The translations under genes were made by a program, and so were the position numbers. Below the pieces are notes generated by a model that was not told the origin of the DNA, made no database searches, and was given only the letters and a program-made list of their open reading frames with translations. A DNA stretch of 64,000 nt, from positions 62,001 to 126,000 of the forward strand of contig CP047153.1 of NCBI GenBank assembly GCA_041879295.1, given 5' to 3'. Below, piece by piece: positions 48,010 to 57,273 of the stretch (its first letter is position 1; every line of letters begins with the position of its first letter). The stretch comes from Pseudomonas putida (GTDB lineage: Bacteria > Pseudomonadota > Gammaproteobacteria > Pseudomonadales > Pseudomonadaceae).

Positions 48010-48030
48010 ATAACGCGTACGTGTAATATC
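48010..48030 (-). promoter_or_regulatory. Type-A promoter/operator, copy 8 (inverted)
   Basis: On the minus strand it reads TATTACACGTACGCGTTATG. On the plus strand the same block sits between TTACGA (48,002-48,007) and TAATAT (48,025-48,030), spaced 17 bases, a plausible promoter for 48,130. So the palindromic core lies in the spacer here instead of after the -10. Confidence 0.5.
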
Positions 48031-48061
48031 AGCGACTCATATCCAGGAGCCCCCCTCAGCC

Positions 48062-48130
48062 ATGCATACACCTTCCTCTGCTCGTAAAACCCAGCTGAGT
48101 ATCCAGGTGCTGCCAGAGGCTGAAGCCTGA
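48062..48130 (+). CDS. Possible leader peptide (22 aa)
   Basis: ATG 48062 to a stop that overlaps the next start (TGATG at 48,128-48,132). Product MHTPSSARKTQLSIQVLPEA-EA. An AGGAG lies 13-17 bases upstream. Its purpose may be translational coupling to the protease gene. Confidence 0.4.
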   Translation: MHTPSSARKTQLSIQVLPEAEA

Positions 48131-49005
48131 TGCTCCCCGTCGACGAACTGAAGGCTGTCAGGGCCCGTGTCACAGAGTGCCTGGGGCTGGCGGCGTCTCA
48201 TCTTTCCCGTGACATTCCAGAGATACCGGTCCTGTTTAACCTCACTGGTAAATCCGGTGGCATGTTCAGGTACCGCAAAGACAAGGGAACTGGCCGGTGC
48301 TACGACCTGCAGTTCCGGTTCAACCGCATTTTGGCGCGAGAGAATCTCTCAGAGTACCTCGATCAAATCTGTCCGCATGAGGTCGCCCACTATGTCACTC
48401 ACCTGGTATGGGGGGCAGAGGTCGATCCGCACGGGGCCGAATGGACTCAGATTATGGTTGAGGTGTTCAAGGTCCAGGCCGACAGATGTCACCAGCTTGA
48501 CACATCGAGATCGGTGAAGAGGGAGTTCCTGTACCAGTGCGGGTGTGAAGGTAGAACATTCCGGTTATCGACCAAAAGGCACAACAGCATGGTCAGGCGG
48601 ACGGCCCTATACAGCTGCAATGCTTGCGGTCAGCTCCTGGCTTTCATCCGAGAGGCTGATAAGGCTGCGGCCCAGGTCATCTCAAAGCTGTTCATTAGCA
48701 CCCCGGGCCCCGCGATCGACACTGCTCAAGCTGACCGGATCGCCAAGCTCATCATTGATCACCAGGTGAACCAGGTCGTCATTGACTGCTCAATCACGGG
48801 TGAGCGCTACCGCCAGCTGATAAGCAAGAAATTGAATGTCCCGTTGGCCTCGGTGACTAGGCATCCGACCCCCGACACCCTGCCAGGCGGGGTGACTCAC
48901 GCCATCGTCTTCGGCGATGGCCAAGACGATCGCCAAGGGCGCGTAGCCAAGGCTTTCGAGCAGCGAGGGGTGAAGGTACGGATGGTGCGAGCAGGTGTTG
49001 GCTGA
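48130..49005 (+). CDS. SprT-like zinc protease fused to a C-terminal domain (291 aa)
   Basis: The metal site HEVAH is at residues 83-87, with a third ligand H101 in DPHGAEW, as in SprT/Spartan proteases that cut DNA-protein crosslinks. A zinc ribbon follows (YQCGCE at about 137-139, H151, YSCNACG at 162-167). Residues 195-291 form an extra alpha/beta domain (AKLIIDHQVNQVVIDCSITG; HAIVFGDGQDDRQGRVAKAF) not expected in bacterial SprT of about 165 residues. A crosslink-repair or transfer-protein-processing role is inference. It is coupled to the upstream 22-codon ORF. Confidence 0.75.
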   Translation: MLPVDELKAVRARVTECLGLAASHLSRDIPEIPVLFNLTGKSGGMFRYRKDKGTGRCYDLQFRFNRILARENLSEYLDQICPHEVAHYVTHLVWGAEVDPHGAEWTQIMVEVFKVQADRCHQLDTSRSVKREFLYQCGCEGRTFRLSTKRHNSMVRRTALYSCNACGQLLAFIREADKAAAQVISKLFISTPGPAIDTAQADRIAKLIIDHQVNQVVIDCSITGERYRQLISKKLNVPLASVTRHPTPDTLPGGVTHAIVFGDGQDDRQGRVAKAFEQRGVKVRMVRAGVG

Positions 49006-49015
49006 GGTGGCGGTT

Positions 49016-49561
49016 ATGAAAGCGCCCATTACCACTGAAGCAATTTGCGTAGAGCCCACCATGCGTCATACCGAACCTACCCAGCAATACCCCGATGCCG
49101 CGGACACTTTCCGCCTGAAAGCATTCCGAGTCGTCACCGGCGAACTGTTCGCTGCAGCCAATGCGCAGCATGCGCTCGACATGGCCAAATCGCACCTCTC
49201 ACAGCCCCAGCTCAGCCTGCGTGACGTCGTCGCGGCGAACCACTGGGATTGGGTGGTAACCGATGAGAATGGCGTTGAGCTCGCCGCCGGCGCTTCGGCG
49301 CTACTCGCCCGGGCTACCGCACCGGGCTTGCTTGGTCGTTGCAGAACAGACCATTCCTACCAGACCGTGTTCGTCGAAGATCTGAGCGGACGATGCTTGG
49401 AATGGGCCATGCGTGAAGCGAGCTTCAAGGCATTTGGTTTCATGATGAGCGCTGAGCCTGGCTGCCCAGTCGCCACTCAGAGGGACGCCGTACGGCGGTG
49501 GCTTGGGGATGTCGTGAGCGTCCCTGCAGATCTACATATCCTGGACGTGCAAGCGGCGTGA
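49016..49561 (+). CDS. Hypothetical protein (181 aa)
   Basis: I start at ATG 49016 (MKAPITTEAICVEPTMRHTE); ATG 49061 is an alternative. The N-terminal half has FRLKAFRVVTGELFAAANAQ and DWVVTDENGVELAAGASALL. The C-terminal half, VEDLSGRCLEWAMREASFKA, faintly recalls phage DUF2591 proteins (L.G.ALDWAVA.A). It begins 11 bases after the protease gene. The function is unknown. Confidence 0.5.
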   Translation: MKAPITTEAICVEPTMRHTEPTQQYPDAADTFRLKAFRVVTGELFAAANAQHALDMAKSHLSQPQLSLRDVVAANHWDWVVTDENGVELAAGASALLARATAPGLLGRCRTDHSYQTVFVEDLSGRCLEWAMREASFKAFGFMMSAEPGCPVATQRDAVRRWLGDVVSVPADLHILDVQAA

Positions 49562-49673
49562 GCCTTTTGCATGCCGGCACCATGCACCCAGCGGCAGGGG
49601 AGAGGCCTCACGTCATACATGTCCGTGTGGGCCATCTCCACCTACAAACTTAACGCACATGAGGTGCCGCACC

Positions 49674-50180
49674 ATGACTAACCCAAACCAAGCAGTAGCA
49701 GTCTCCACTGAAGGCCGTGTACCAGCTGATTGGAAAGCTCCTGACTTCTATCAGCCATTGGACCTTCTGCGGGCCAAGCTGGCGTTCCAGTTCGGTGATT
49801 TCGCACATCTTGTGCTCAGTCAGTTCGAAAAAGCGAAGACAGCCTACATGGGCCGCGATTTGTCGCAGGCTCAGTTCCCCCGCACTGGCGAGGAGGCGAT
49901 GATCGAGCTTGAGGTTCGAGCTCAAACCCTGCAGTGGGTTGTTGAAATGGCCGGTCTGACAGGGAAAGCTGTCGACTACGCAGCCAACCGCTATCACGAG
50001 GACACCGCGTTCTTGCTGGTCTACTCGATGCCAAACGAAGATGGGCTCCAGACGTTCCGCTGTGGTGGTGGTAGCCCGGGCGCCGCTCTTGCTCAATTCG
50101 CGCAGCAGAATCCTGACCGAGTTCAGCTCGTGCAGGAGATCTTTGTGGACAAACGAAGCCTTCAGCCGGAAGCGGCATAA
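49674..50180 (+). CDS. Hypothetical protein (168 aa)
   Basis: ATG 49674 with GAGG nine bases upstream. The product is soluble and mainly helical (LDLLRAKLAFQFGDFAHLVL; AMIELEVRAQTLQWVVEMAG). It is the last gene of the left backbone; the IS21 begins 23 bases after its stop. The family is unknown. Confidence 0.55.
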   Translation: MTNPNQAVAVSTEGRVPADWKAPDFYQPLDLLRAKLAFQFGDFAHLVLSQFEKAKTAYMGRDLSQAQFPRTGEEAMIELEVRAQTLQWVVEMAGLTGKAVDYAANRYHEDTAFLLVYSMPNEDGLQTFRCGGGSPGAALAQFAQQNPDRVQLVQEIFVDKRSLQPEAA

Positions 50181-50387
50181 CGATTCACCCAAACCCCACC
50201 GCTGCGGATTCCACGGTCATCTGCCCATTCCATGAGCATCTGACCACCGATTCCACGCTGATCCGGCCACCCATTCCACGCGCATCCGGCCACTGATTCC
50301 ACGGCCATCCGGCCACTCAACCGGGCAGGCAGCTACGCAGGATTTCTTCACTACCATCGACCTCTTTTTCGAAGCAGAGAGGTCGTC

Positions 50388-51919
50388 GTGGAGCGTTTAT
50401 CCATGCGTAAGATTCGCGAAGTACTACGTCTCAAGTTCGAGGTCGGACTATCAGCTCGCCAGATTGCGGTCAGCGTGCAGGTCGGTCGTGTCACCGTCGG
50501 CGACTACCCTCAATCGTTTTGCCGCCAGTGGTCTCAGTTGGCCCTGTTCGTTGTCCGATGCCGAGTTGGAGCAGCAACTGTTCCCGCCGGCCCCGGCGGT
50601 TGCCAGCGAGAAGCGGCCTTTACCCGATTGGGCATGGGTGCATGCCGAACTGCGCCGCCCCGGGGTGACCCTGGCGCTGCTCTGGCAGGAGTACCGCCTG
50701 AGCCAGCCGCAGGGCTTTCAGTACAGCTGGTTCTGTGAGCACTACCGGGCCTGGCAGGGCAAGCTGGACGTGGTGATGCGTCAGGAGCACCGCGTCGGCG
50801 AGAAGCTGTTCGTCGACTATGCCGGCCAGACGGTGCCGGTTATCGACCGCCACAGCGGCGAGATCCGCCAGGCGCAGGTGTTCGTCGCGGTGCTCGGCGC
50901 GTCCAGCTACACCTTCGCCGAAGCCACCTGGTCGCAGCAGCTGCCGGACTGGCTAGGCTCGCATACCCGTTGCTTCGCCTTCCTCGGCGGCGTGCCGGAG
51001 ATCGTGGTGCCGGACAACCTGCGCAGCGCGGTGAGCAAGGCCCATCGTTACGAGCCGGACATCAACCCCAGCTACCGCGACCTTGCCGAGCACTACGGAG
51101 TGGCGGTGGTGCCGGCGCGGGCACGCAAACCGCGCGACAAGGCCAAGGCCGAAGTCGGCGTGCAGGTGGTCGAGCGTTGGATCCTCGCGGCCCTGCGCAA
51201 CCGTCAGTTCTTCTCCTTGGACGAACTCAACAGCGCCATCTCCGTGTTGCTGGAGCGGCTCAACCAACGCCCGTTCAAGAAGCTGCCGGGCTCGCGCCAG
51301 ACGGCCTTCGACAGCCTGGATCGTCCGGCGCTGCGCCCCCCTGCCGGAGCAACCCTACGTCTACGCCGAGTGGAAGAAAGCGCGGGTGCACATCGACTAC
51401 CACGTCGAGGTCGATGGGCATTACTACTCGGTGCCGTATCAACTGGTGAAGAAGCAGCTGGAGGTGCGCCTGACGGCGCGCACCGTCGAGTGTTTCCACG
51501 CCAACCAGCGAGTGGCCAGCCACCTGCGCTCAATGCACAAGGGCCGGCACAGCACGCAGGCCGAGCACATGCCCAAGAGCCATCGCGAGCATGCCGAGTG
51601 GACGCCACAACGGCTGATCCGCTGGGCCGAGCAGACCGGGCCGAACACCGCCGGCGTGATCCGGCACATCCTCGAACGGCGCATCCATCCGCAGCAGGGC
51701 TACCGGGCCTGCCTGGGCATCCTGCGCCTGGGCAAAACCCACGGCGAAGTGCGCCTGGAGTTGGCCTGCCGTCGCGCCATCAGCCTCGGCACGTGCAGCT
51801 ACAAGAGCCTCGAATCGATCCTGCGCCAGGGGCTGGAGAACCTGCCGCTGGCCCAGCAGCACCTGCCCCTGCTGCCGGACGACCACGCCAACCTGCGCGG
51901 CCCCGGCTACTACCACTGA
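50388..51919 (+). pseudogene. istA: IstA transposase with two frameshifts
   Basis: Three frames together give one IstA of about 509 residues: an HTH start ([20 protein letters not shown]), a DDE integrase core ([52 protein letters not shown]) and a C-terminal part ([20 protein letters not shown]). The frame changes at the C-run 50,507-50,509 and again at the six-C run 51,336-51,341, each consistent with one extra C. They could be real inactivating changes or homopolymer sequence errors. Confidence 0.8.
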
Positions 51920-51936
51920 ACACAAGGAATCCCACC

Positions 51937-52692
51937 ATGCTGCCCCATCCGACCCTGGACAAGCTGCAAACCCTGCGCCTGCACGGCATGCTCAAGGCGC
52001 TGAACGAACAACTGAAAACCCCGGACATCGACAGCCTGAGCTTCGAGGAACGCCTCGGCCTGCTGGTCGACCGCGAGCTGACTGAACGCGACGACAAGCG
52101 CCTGAGCAGCCGCCTGCGCCAGGCCCGGCTCAAGCACAACGCCTGCCTCGAAGACATCGACTACCGCAGCCCGCGCGGGCTGGATAAGGCGCTGATCCTG
52201 CAACTGAGCGGCGGCCAGTGGCTACGCGACGGCCTCAACCTGATCATCGGCGGCCCCACCGGTGTCGGTAAAACCTGGCTGGCCTGCGCCCTGGCCCACC
52301 AGGCCTGCCGAGAAGGCTACAGCGTGCGTTACCTGCGCTTGCCGCGTTTGCTGGAAGAACTGGGTCTGGCCCATGGCGACGGGCGCTTCGCCAAGCTGAT
52401 GAGCAGCTACGCCAAGACCGACCTGCTGATCCTCGATGACTGGGGCTTGGCCCCGTTCACCGCCGAACAGCGGCGCGACATGCTGGAGCTACTGGACGAC
52501 CGCTACGGCCAGCGCTCGACCATCGTTACCAGCCAGATGCCGGTGGACAACTGGCACGAACTGATCGGCGATCCGACCCTGGCCGACGCTATCCTCGACC
52601 GCCTGGTGCACAACGCTTACCGGATCAATCTGAAGGGTGAATCAATGCGCAAACGGACGCAGAAATTGACGACGCCAGCCAACCCGGACTAA
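51937..52692 (+). CDS. istB: IstB transposition helper ATPase (251 aa)
   Basis: AAA+ ATPase with Walker [16 protein letters not shown], Walker [15 protein letters not shown], and the N-terminal helical region typical of IstB ([12 protein letters not shown]). It follows istA by 17 bases with AAGGAA upstream. It helps IstA choose and engage target DNA. It appears intact. Confidence 0.92.
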   Translation: MLPHPTLDKLQTLRLHGMLKALNEQLKTPDIDSLSFEERLGLLVDRELTERDDKRLSSRLRQARLKHNACLEDIDYRSPRGLDKALILQLSGGQWLRDGLNLIIGGPTGVGKTWLACALAHQACREGYSVRYLRLPRLLEELGLAHGDGRFAKLMSSYAKTDLLILDDWGLAPFTAEQRRDMLELLDDRYGQRSTIVTSQMPVDNWHELIGDPTLADAILDRLVHNAYRINLKGESMRKRTQKLTTPANPD

Positions 52693-52820
52693 CAATGCCA
52701 CCCCTGCGTCGCTGCGCTCCGACTGCCCGGCCGGATGGCCGTGGAACAGGTGGCCAGATGGCCCTGGAATGCCTGGCCAGATGAGAGCGGACTGGGTGGC
52801 CGGATGGCGTGGAATCCGCA

Positions 52821-55324
52821 CCTTGTGCAAGGCTTTCCGCAATGTCGTGCGCCGTGGGATTGGCTGGTTTGAGTACCATGAAGGCTTCAAACCCTACATG
52901 CGCCACCTCCCCGATATCGTCTCCAAGCCATTGAGCGACGCGCTTGTGAGCTGGCACATCGTCTCCAATGTCATTAAACAGCTTGAGATAGGCTTTAGCA
53001 GGGGCGATGACAGTGCCGTAGTCGCCTGAGCGCATTTCATCGAGATGAAGCGCATAATCGTTTCGCTGTCGTGCGTGCGCAGCTGTTTGCTTTGCTCGGC
53101 GAGCGCGCTCCCTTTCATCTTGCTTGGTCTGCCACTCTGACAAAACCGGCGCAACAAGATTTTCGACCCACTCCATTAGCTCAGTGGAGTGCGCAGCGAA
53201 GCGTCTTGCGACTGCACGAACCTCAGAGCCATTCTGTTCGTCATGCGGAGTGAGCTGAACCAAATGGCGCCAACGTTCATCGCTGTGATCCGAGTGATCA
53301 AGCGTCTCGAGTAACGCAATCACATCAGCGGCGTTCGGCGCAAAAGCGGATGACCGCTCTCTCAACCGCCAGGCTAATTGCCAAAGATTGTGATGACTGG
53401 GTCGTTCGAGTAGTACATATCGCTGTACGGCCTGGCGTAAACGATCTTCGCGGCGTATGAGGATCTCGAGCTGCTGGCGAGATTCGCGGTGATATCCGGC
53501 GCTAGCATCAAATGGTTCTAGCCAAGACCAGAGCTTTTCGGCGGTGACGCCACCGGTTTCTACGCGACGTGCGGTCAGGTGATATGCCAAATCAGTTAAG
53601 ACGTCATTTCCGGGACGGTCGTACCGCTTGCCAAGTGTTTCTGCTGCTACGGCTAAGCGGTCAAGTATCCCTTCAATCCTAGAGTCAGGAAGCCGCATTT
53701 TTAGGCCTAACAGTACCCCAATCGTACTGCTGTTATTGAGGGCGTGAGCGACCACTAGATCGACGATAAGTCTGTCGTCTACACGCTCGTAACCAATCTC
53801 ATCAATCAGCTCGATGGCTAGTCGAGTCGAAAGTTCATCTTCATAGCCGTGTAGCGCGTGCAGGATAGTCGACCAATCATCCTCACCATCTATTTCGGAA
53901 AGAGCATCACCTGCGGCTCTCCGGATCGCGAAAATGATCTTTGGTTCGAGAATTATCCTTCGCAAATCAACTGTTAACTGTGAAGCAATCTTTTGACCTT
54001 TTACTGCTTCGAGCAGAAGGAGGCATAGACCAAATGGCGTGTCCGGCGCTGTAATCAGTCGCCGTATGTCTCCAATGAGCTCGGGTTGTGTGATGCCACG
54101 TAACGAATAAGGTTGCCAAGCCCGAAAACGAGGATTGTCGGTAGCCAGTACCTCTAGTGCGGCAAGTAGCGAGCGAGCCTGCTCGACGGTGAGATCGTCT
54201 GCATCACCATATTCGATCACGCCCATCGGATCAGTGGAGATTACCGCTTGAGCAAGAGCTGGCTCATGAGCAAGCCACGCATGAATGCCACGTAAACTTG
54301 CCGGCACGAGTCCATGGCTGTGAAACATTGAAAGCAGGCGCCTGCGTTTTTGCGGGGTGTCAGCCTGTTTCACGAGCCATTGAGCCCCGAGATATTCGCC
54401 GACACGACGATGCACATAGCCAAACCGATCGGCACCATCGGCTTTGAATAACCGTGTGCCAAGCATTTCCCCTATGAACTCTCCGTCAGGAAGGCGAGAA
54501 ATATCGGCGAGCTGCACCTCGCCTTCAGCGGAGTTGGCTGCGGATGCTCGAACGATGACTTCGCTGCCAGTAAGAATCAAACCAGCAAAGGCAGCGCCTG
54601 CGGTGTCAAGACCTGTTTCTCGTGCGAGCTGGATGTGGGCCTTCGCATCCCGGTGCTCGACGCGCAAAACCTCAACTGCTCGACTGAAGAGCTCGCTACG
54701 TGTCTCCGGCAGCTTTCCCGATCCGGCGACAGTGGAGATGAGTTTGAGGGTCTGTGGATTGCCAAGTAGCCCGTTGAGCCCGCGCGCGTTGAAATGCTCG
54801 ACCACCGTTCTGGCGCTCTCGACCCCAAGGGAGACACTTAGAAAGATTGTTGCATCATCTTCATCAAAGGGCTCTAGATGCAGCTCAAGCGGCTCCTCTG
54901 GATACTGCTCACGAATAGCCTCTATCCCAGTGGCGCTGCGCCAGTCCGCGACACGGCACGATAGCACGAAGTGCGGGTAGCCAAGTCTTCCAAGCTGGCG
55001 TAGCACTAAGTCCACCGCATCACCTTCTTGTTGAGCGTTTACCTCATCAAGTGCATCAATCACCAGCGTCTTGGCGTCGCCCAGTAGTGTTCTCGGGTCA
55101 TGACGATTGATCAGTTGGCGAGCGGTGCAGCGTGCATAGCCGGGAGCGGTTGCAAGCCATTCGAGCAGATGTGACTTTCCCATTCCCGCTTCCCCGAGAA
55201 TGAGAAGAGGTTCGTTCCGCTCATGCAGCTCGACTTGAGACAGCTTGGCTCGACCGTTTGGGATTTCGTACCAAAGCGTCCGTTCAACAATCTCGTGCAC
55301 CGTCAAATTTGCACATTCACTCAT
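52821..55324 (-). pseudogene. STAND/NACHT-like NTPase truncated by IS21 (about 834 aa remain)
   Basis: The P-loop GEAGMGKSHLLEWL is at residues 44-57 and Walker B LVIDALDEVN at about 87-96, followed by a STAND-like core and a long helical C-terminal array (DLTVEQARSLLAALEVLATD; FAIRRAAGDALSEIDGEDDW). This matches the layout of bacterial NLR-like defence proteins (bNACHT/Avs type). No N-terminal effector domain is present; any C-terminal part beyond 52,821 is lost, and the open frame runs on into IS21 DNA. The defence role is inference from the family layout. The truncated form may be inactive. Confidence 0.7.
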
Positions 55325-55474
55325 GTCTTACCGACGCCTCATCCGGTGCCCAAGCCTGATTCTATCCTGCTGAGATTTAGGGTTGAAAGCTGCCATTCAG
55401 CGTGGTGTAACTGAATCGCCCCTAGTTTCGTAGACACCTCCAAGCCTCATAATGAGGCCCAAATAGGAGGTGCC

Positions 55475-55753
55475 ATGAGTCGTCAGCGTTACCCCGAAGA
55501 ATTCAAGATCGAAGCGGTCAAGCAAGTGACCGAGAAAGGCAAACCCGTCGCCGATGTCGCCCAGCGCCTGGGCATGTCCGTGCATAGCCTTTACGCCTGG
55601 ATCAAGGTCTACAGCAAGCCCCAAGAGCAGCGTCAGCAAGACGACGATCAGCAGGCCGAACTGCGCAAGCTGCGCGCTGAACTCAAGCGCGTGACGGAAG
55701 AGCGAGACATCTTAAAAAAGGCCGCCGCGTACTTTGCCAAGGAGTGCGGCTGA
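55475..55753 (+). CDS. IS3-family OrfA (92 aa)
   Basis: HTH of the IS3 type (EEFKIEAVKQVTEKGKPVAD-VAQRLGMSVHSLYAWIKVY) followed by a leucine-zipper-like helix (AELRKLRAELKRVTEERDIL). A slippery TTAAAAAAGG lies near 55,711, where ribosomes shift to make the OrfAB transposase. It has AGGAGG upstream of ATG 55475. Confidence 0.9.
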   Translation: MSRQRYPEEFKIEAVKQVTEKGKPVADVAQRLGMSVHSLYAWIKVYSKPQEQRQQDDDQQAELRKLRAELKRVTEERDILKKAAAYFAKECG

Positions 55754-56625
55754 AGTACGCCTTCATCAAGAAGCACTCGACTGATTACCCGGTGCGGCGC
55801 CTTTGCCAAACCCTCAAGGTGCACCCCAGCGGCTACTACGCCTGGCTGGCCGAGCCTCAATCTGCCCGAGCAAAAGAAGATCAACGTCTGCTTGGCTTGA
55901 TCAAACACGCTTGGCTAGAAAGCGGAGGTGTATACGGCTACCGCAAAATTCACGATGACCTACGTGAGCTGGGAGAGGAATGCGGACGAAATCGAGTCGG
56001 GCGCTTGATGCAGGCGGAGGGGCTGCGTTCGCAAACGGGCTATCGGCGGCGTCCAGGGTTTTACGGTGGAAAACCAACAGTGGCCTCGCCCAACCACCTC
56101 GCGCGGCAGTTCAAGGTCAGTGAGCCGAACAAGGTCTGGGTGACAGATATCACTTACATCCGCACCTATGAAGGATGGCTCTATCTGGCGGTAGTGCTGG
56201 ATCTGTTCTCACGCCAAGTAATTGGTTGGTCAATGAAGCCAAGGATGTGCAGCGACCTGGCTATCGACGCAATGTTGATGGCTGTGTGGCGACGCAAGCC
56301 ACAGCAGCAAGTGATGATTCACTCAGATCAAGGTAGTCAGTTCAGTAGCTCAGATTGGCAAAGCTTCTTGAAGGCTAACAATGTAATCAGCAGCATGAGC
56401 CGGCGGGGAAACTGCCACGACAATGCCGTAGCCGAGAGCTTTTTCCAGCTTTTGAAGCGGGAGCGAATCCGACGAAAGATCTACACAACCCGTGAAGAAG
56501 CCCGAAGTGATATTTTCGATTACATCGAAATGTTCTATAACCCTAAACGCCGACACAGCAGTGCTATGCAGCTGTCTCCAATAGAATATGAGAAACGCTA
56601 TTTCCTGAGCTTGGAGAGTGTCTAG
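55744..56625 (+). CDS. IS3-family OrfB, DDE transposase (293 aa)
   Basis: It overlaps OrfA. Catalytic DDE motifs are visible: WVTDITYIRTYEGWLYLAVV, HSDQGSQFSS, and a glutamate in AVAESFFQLLKRERI. The ending FYNPKRRHSSAMQLSPIEYE is typical. The frame has no stop and it is probably active with OrfA by frameshifting. Confidence 0.92.
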   Translation: MRLKYAFIKKHSTDYPVRRLCQTLKVHPSGYYAWLAEPQSARAKEDQRLLGLIKHAWLESGGVYGYRKIHDDLRELGEECGRNRVGRLMQAEGLRSQTGYRRRPGFYGGKPTVASPNHLARQFKVSEPNKVWVTDITYIRTYEGWLYLAVVLDLFSRQVIGWSMKPRMCSDLAIDAMLMAVWRRKPQQQVMIHSDQGSQFSSSDWQSFLKANNVISSMSRRGNCHDNAVAESFFQLLKRERIRRKIYTTREEARSDIFDYIEMFYNPKRRHSSAMQLSPIEYEKRYFLSLESV

Positions 56626-56666
56626 GAAACCAGGGGCGATTCAAACAGCTACCGAGCACCTGTTGA

Positions 56667-56873
56667 TCAATGAGTAGTTCCGCCGCCAATACCTAGGGCT
56701 TTCATTTGATAATCGGTTACAGCTTGAAACAGAGACTCTGCAATCAAGCGTAACCTTTCCACTTCGACTGCGGGTGCGCCTGTTTCTTGAGCTACGTGAT
56801 ACCGCCGCATGGCATCAATTGCCTCGGTGTAGGCAGGATGATCGGGAAACAGAATTTTGGGCGGAATGGGCAT
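56667..56873 (-). CDS. Small hypothetical protein (68 aa)
   Basis: It starts at 56,873 with GGAG five bases upstream on the minus strand. The product MPIPPKILFPDHPAYTEAID-AMRRYHVAQETG is helical. It is part of the GInt cargo region between the IS3 and the XRE gene. The function is unknown. Confidence 0.5.
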   Translation of the reverse strand: MPIPPKILFPDHPAYTEAIDAMRRYHVAQETGAPAVEVERLRLIAESLFQAVTDYQMKALGIGGGTTH

Positions 56874-57273
56874 TTGTGCTCCAGCGTCAGTGCATTGGTT
56901 CGGCCAGGCTGTCGGTTTCCATCAACTGGACATTCATCACCACGCTATCGAGAATTTTCGCCAGCAGTCAGAGCCGCGCAAGCCCATATCTAGAGCTTCT
57001 CGACGCTCCGTAGCGCTCGAAGGGCCTCGTAAAGCAGCGGCTCCACTGCCATTCAAGGTTCGCTTCTTACTCTTTTGTATAACGCTCTACTACGCCGCGG
57101 CGGAATTGAAAGCAGTATCGTAGTGATGGGGGCTGAGCTTTCTTGTACCTGCTCTGTGGCGTCAAGCGCGACGTGTTAACCACTTTTTTGATGTGTTAAC
57201 CATAGTGCTTTACAGGTCAAAAAAGTGGTTAACAACCAGCGAGTCCAACCCCATGTTCGCATTGCCATCAGTT
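56874..57273. other. Intergenic region with long inverted repeat
   Basis: No gene is supported; several overlapping short frames have no ribosome site. The region holds the 17-bp inverted repeat at 57,175-57,233. It could carry a promoter for the leftward 68-aa gene. Confidence 0.45.
57175..57233. repeat. 17-bp perfect inverted repeat with an extra half-site
   Basis: GTTAACCACTTTTTTGA (57,175-57,191) and its exact reverse complement TCAAAAAAGTGGTTAAC (57,217-57,233), with 25 bases between. A third copy of TGTTAACCA lies at 57,194-57,202, exactly 20 bases from the first. It may be an operator, or a recombinase-binding or replication site. Confidence 0.65.

Larger units (their letters stand above)
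50203..52820 (+). mobile_element. IS21-family insertion sequence (2,618 bp)
   Basis: Both tips read TGCGGATTCCACG inward (50,203 and, inverted, 52,820). Internal copies of a CCATTCCACG/GGCCATCCGGCCAC-type repeat lie inside each end, as in IS21 elements. It carries istA (frameshifted) and istB. The bases outside the two ends (CCACCGC versus CCTTGTGC) do not match, so no target duplication is visible. Confidence 0.85.
55412..56643 (+). mobile_element. IS3-family insertion sequence (1,232 bp)
   Basis: The terminal inverted repeats start TGAATCGCCCCTAGTTTCGT (left) and TGAATCGCCCCTGGTTTCCT (right, inverted). A 3-bp AAC target duplication flanks it (55,409-55,411 and 56,644-56,646). It carries overlapping orfA and orfB. 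It sits 88 bases upstream of the NTPase start and may have separated that gene from its promoter. Confidence 0.9.

Noticed and set aside
50464..52692. 742-codon fusion of IstA and IstB
   Set aside because: The frame joins the middle of istA, an out-of-frame stretch and istB only because of the istA frameshifts; istB has its own start at 51,937.
52625..52820. C-terminal 65 residues of the 899-codon NTPase frame
   Set aside because: These codons lie inside the IS21 right end, so they are accidental extension, not NTPase sequence.
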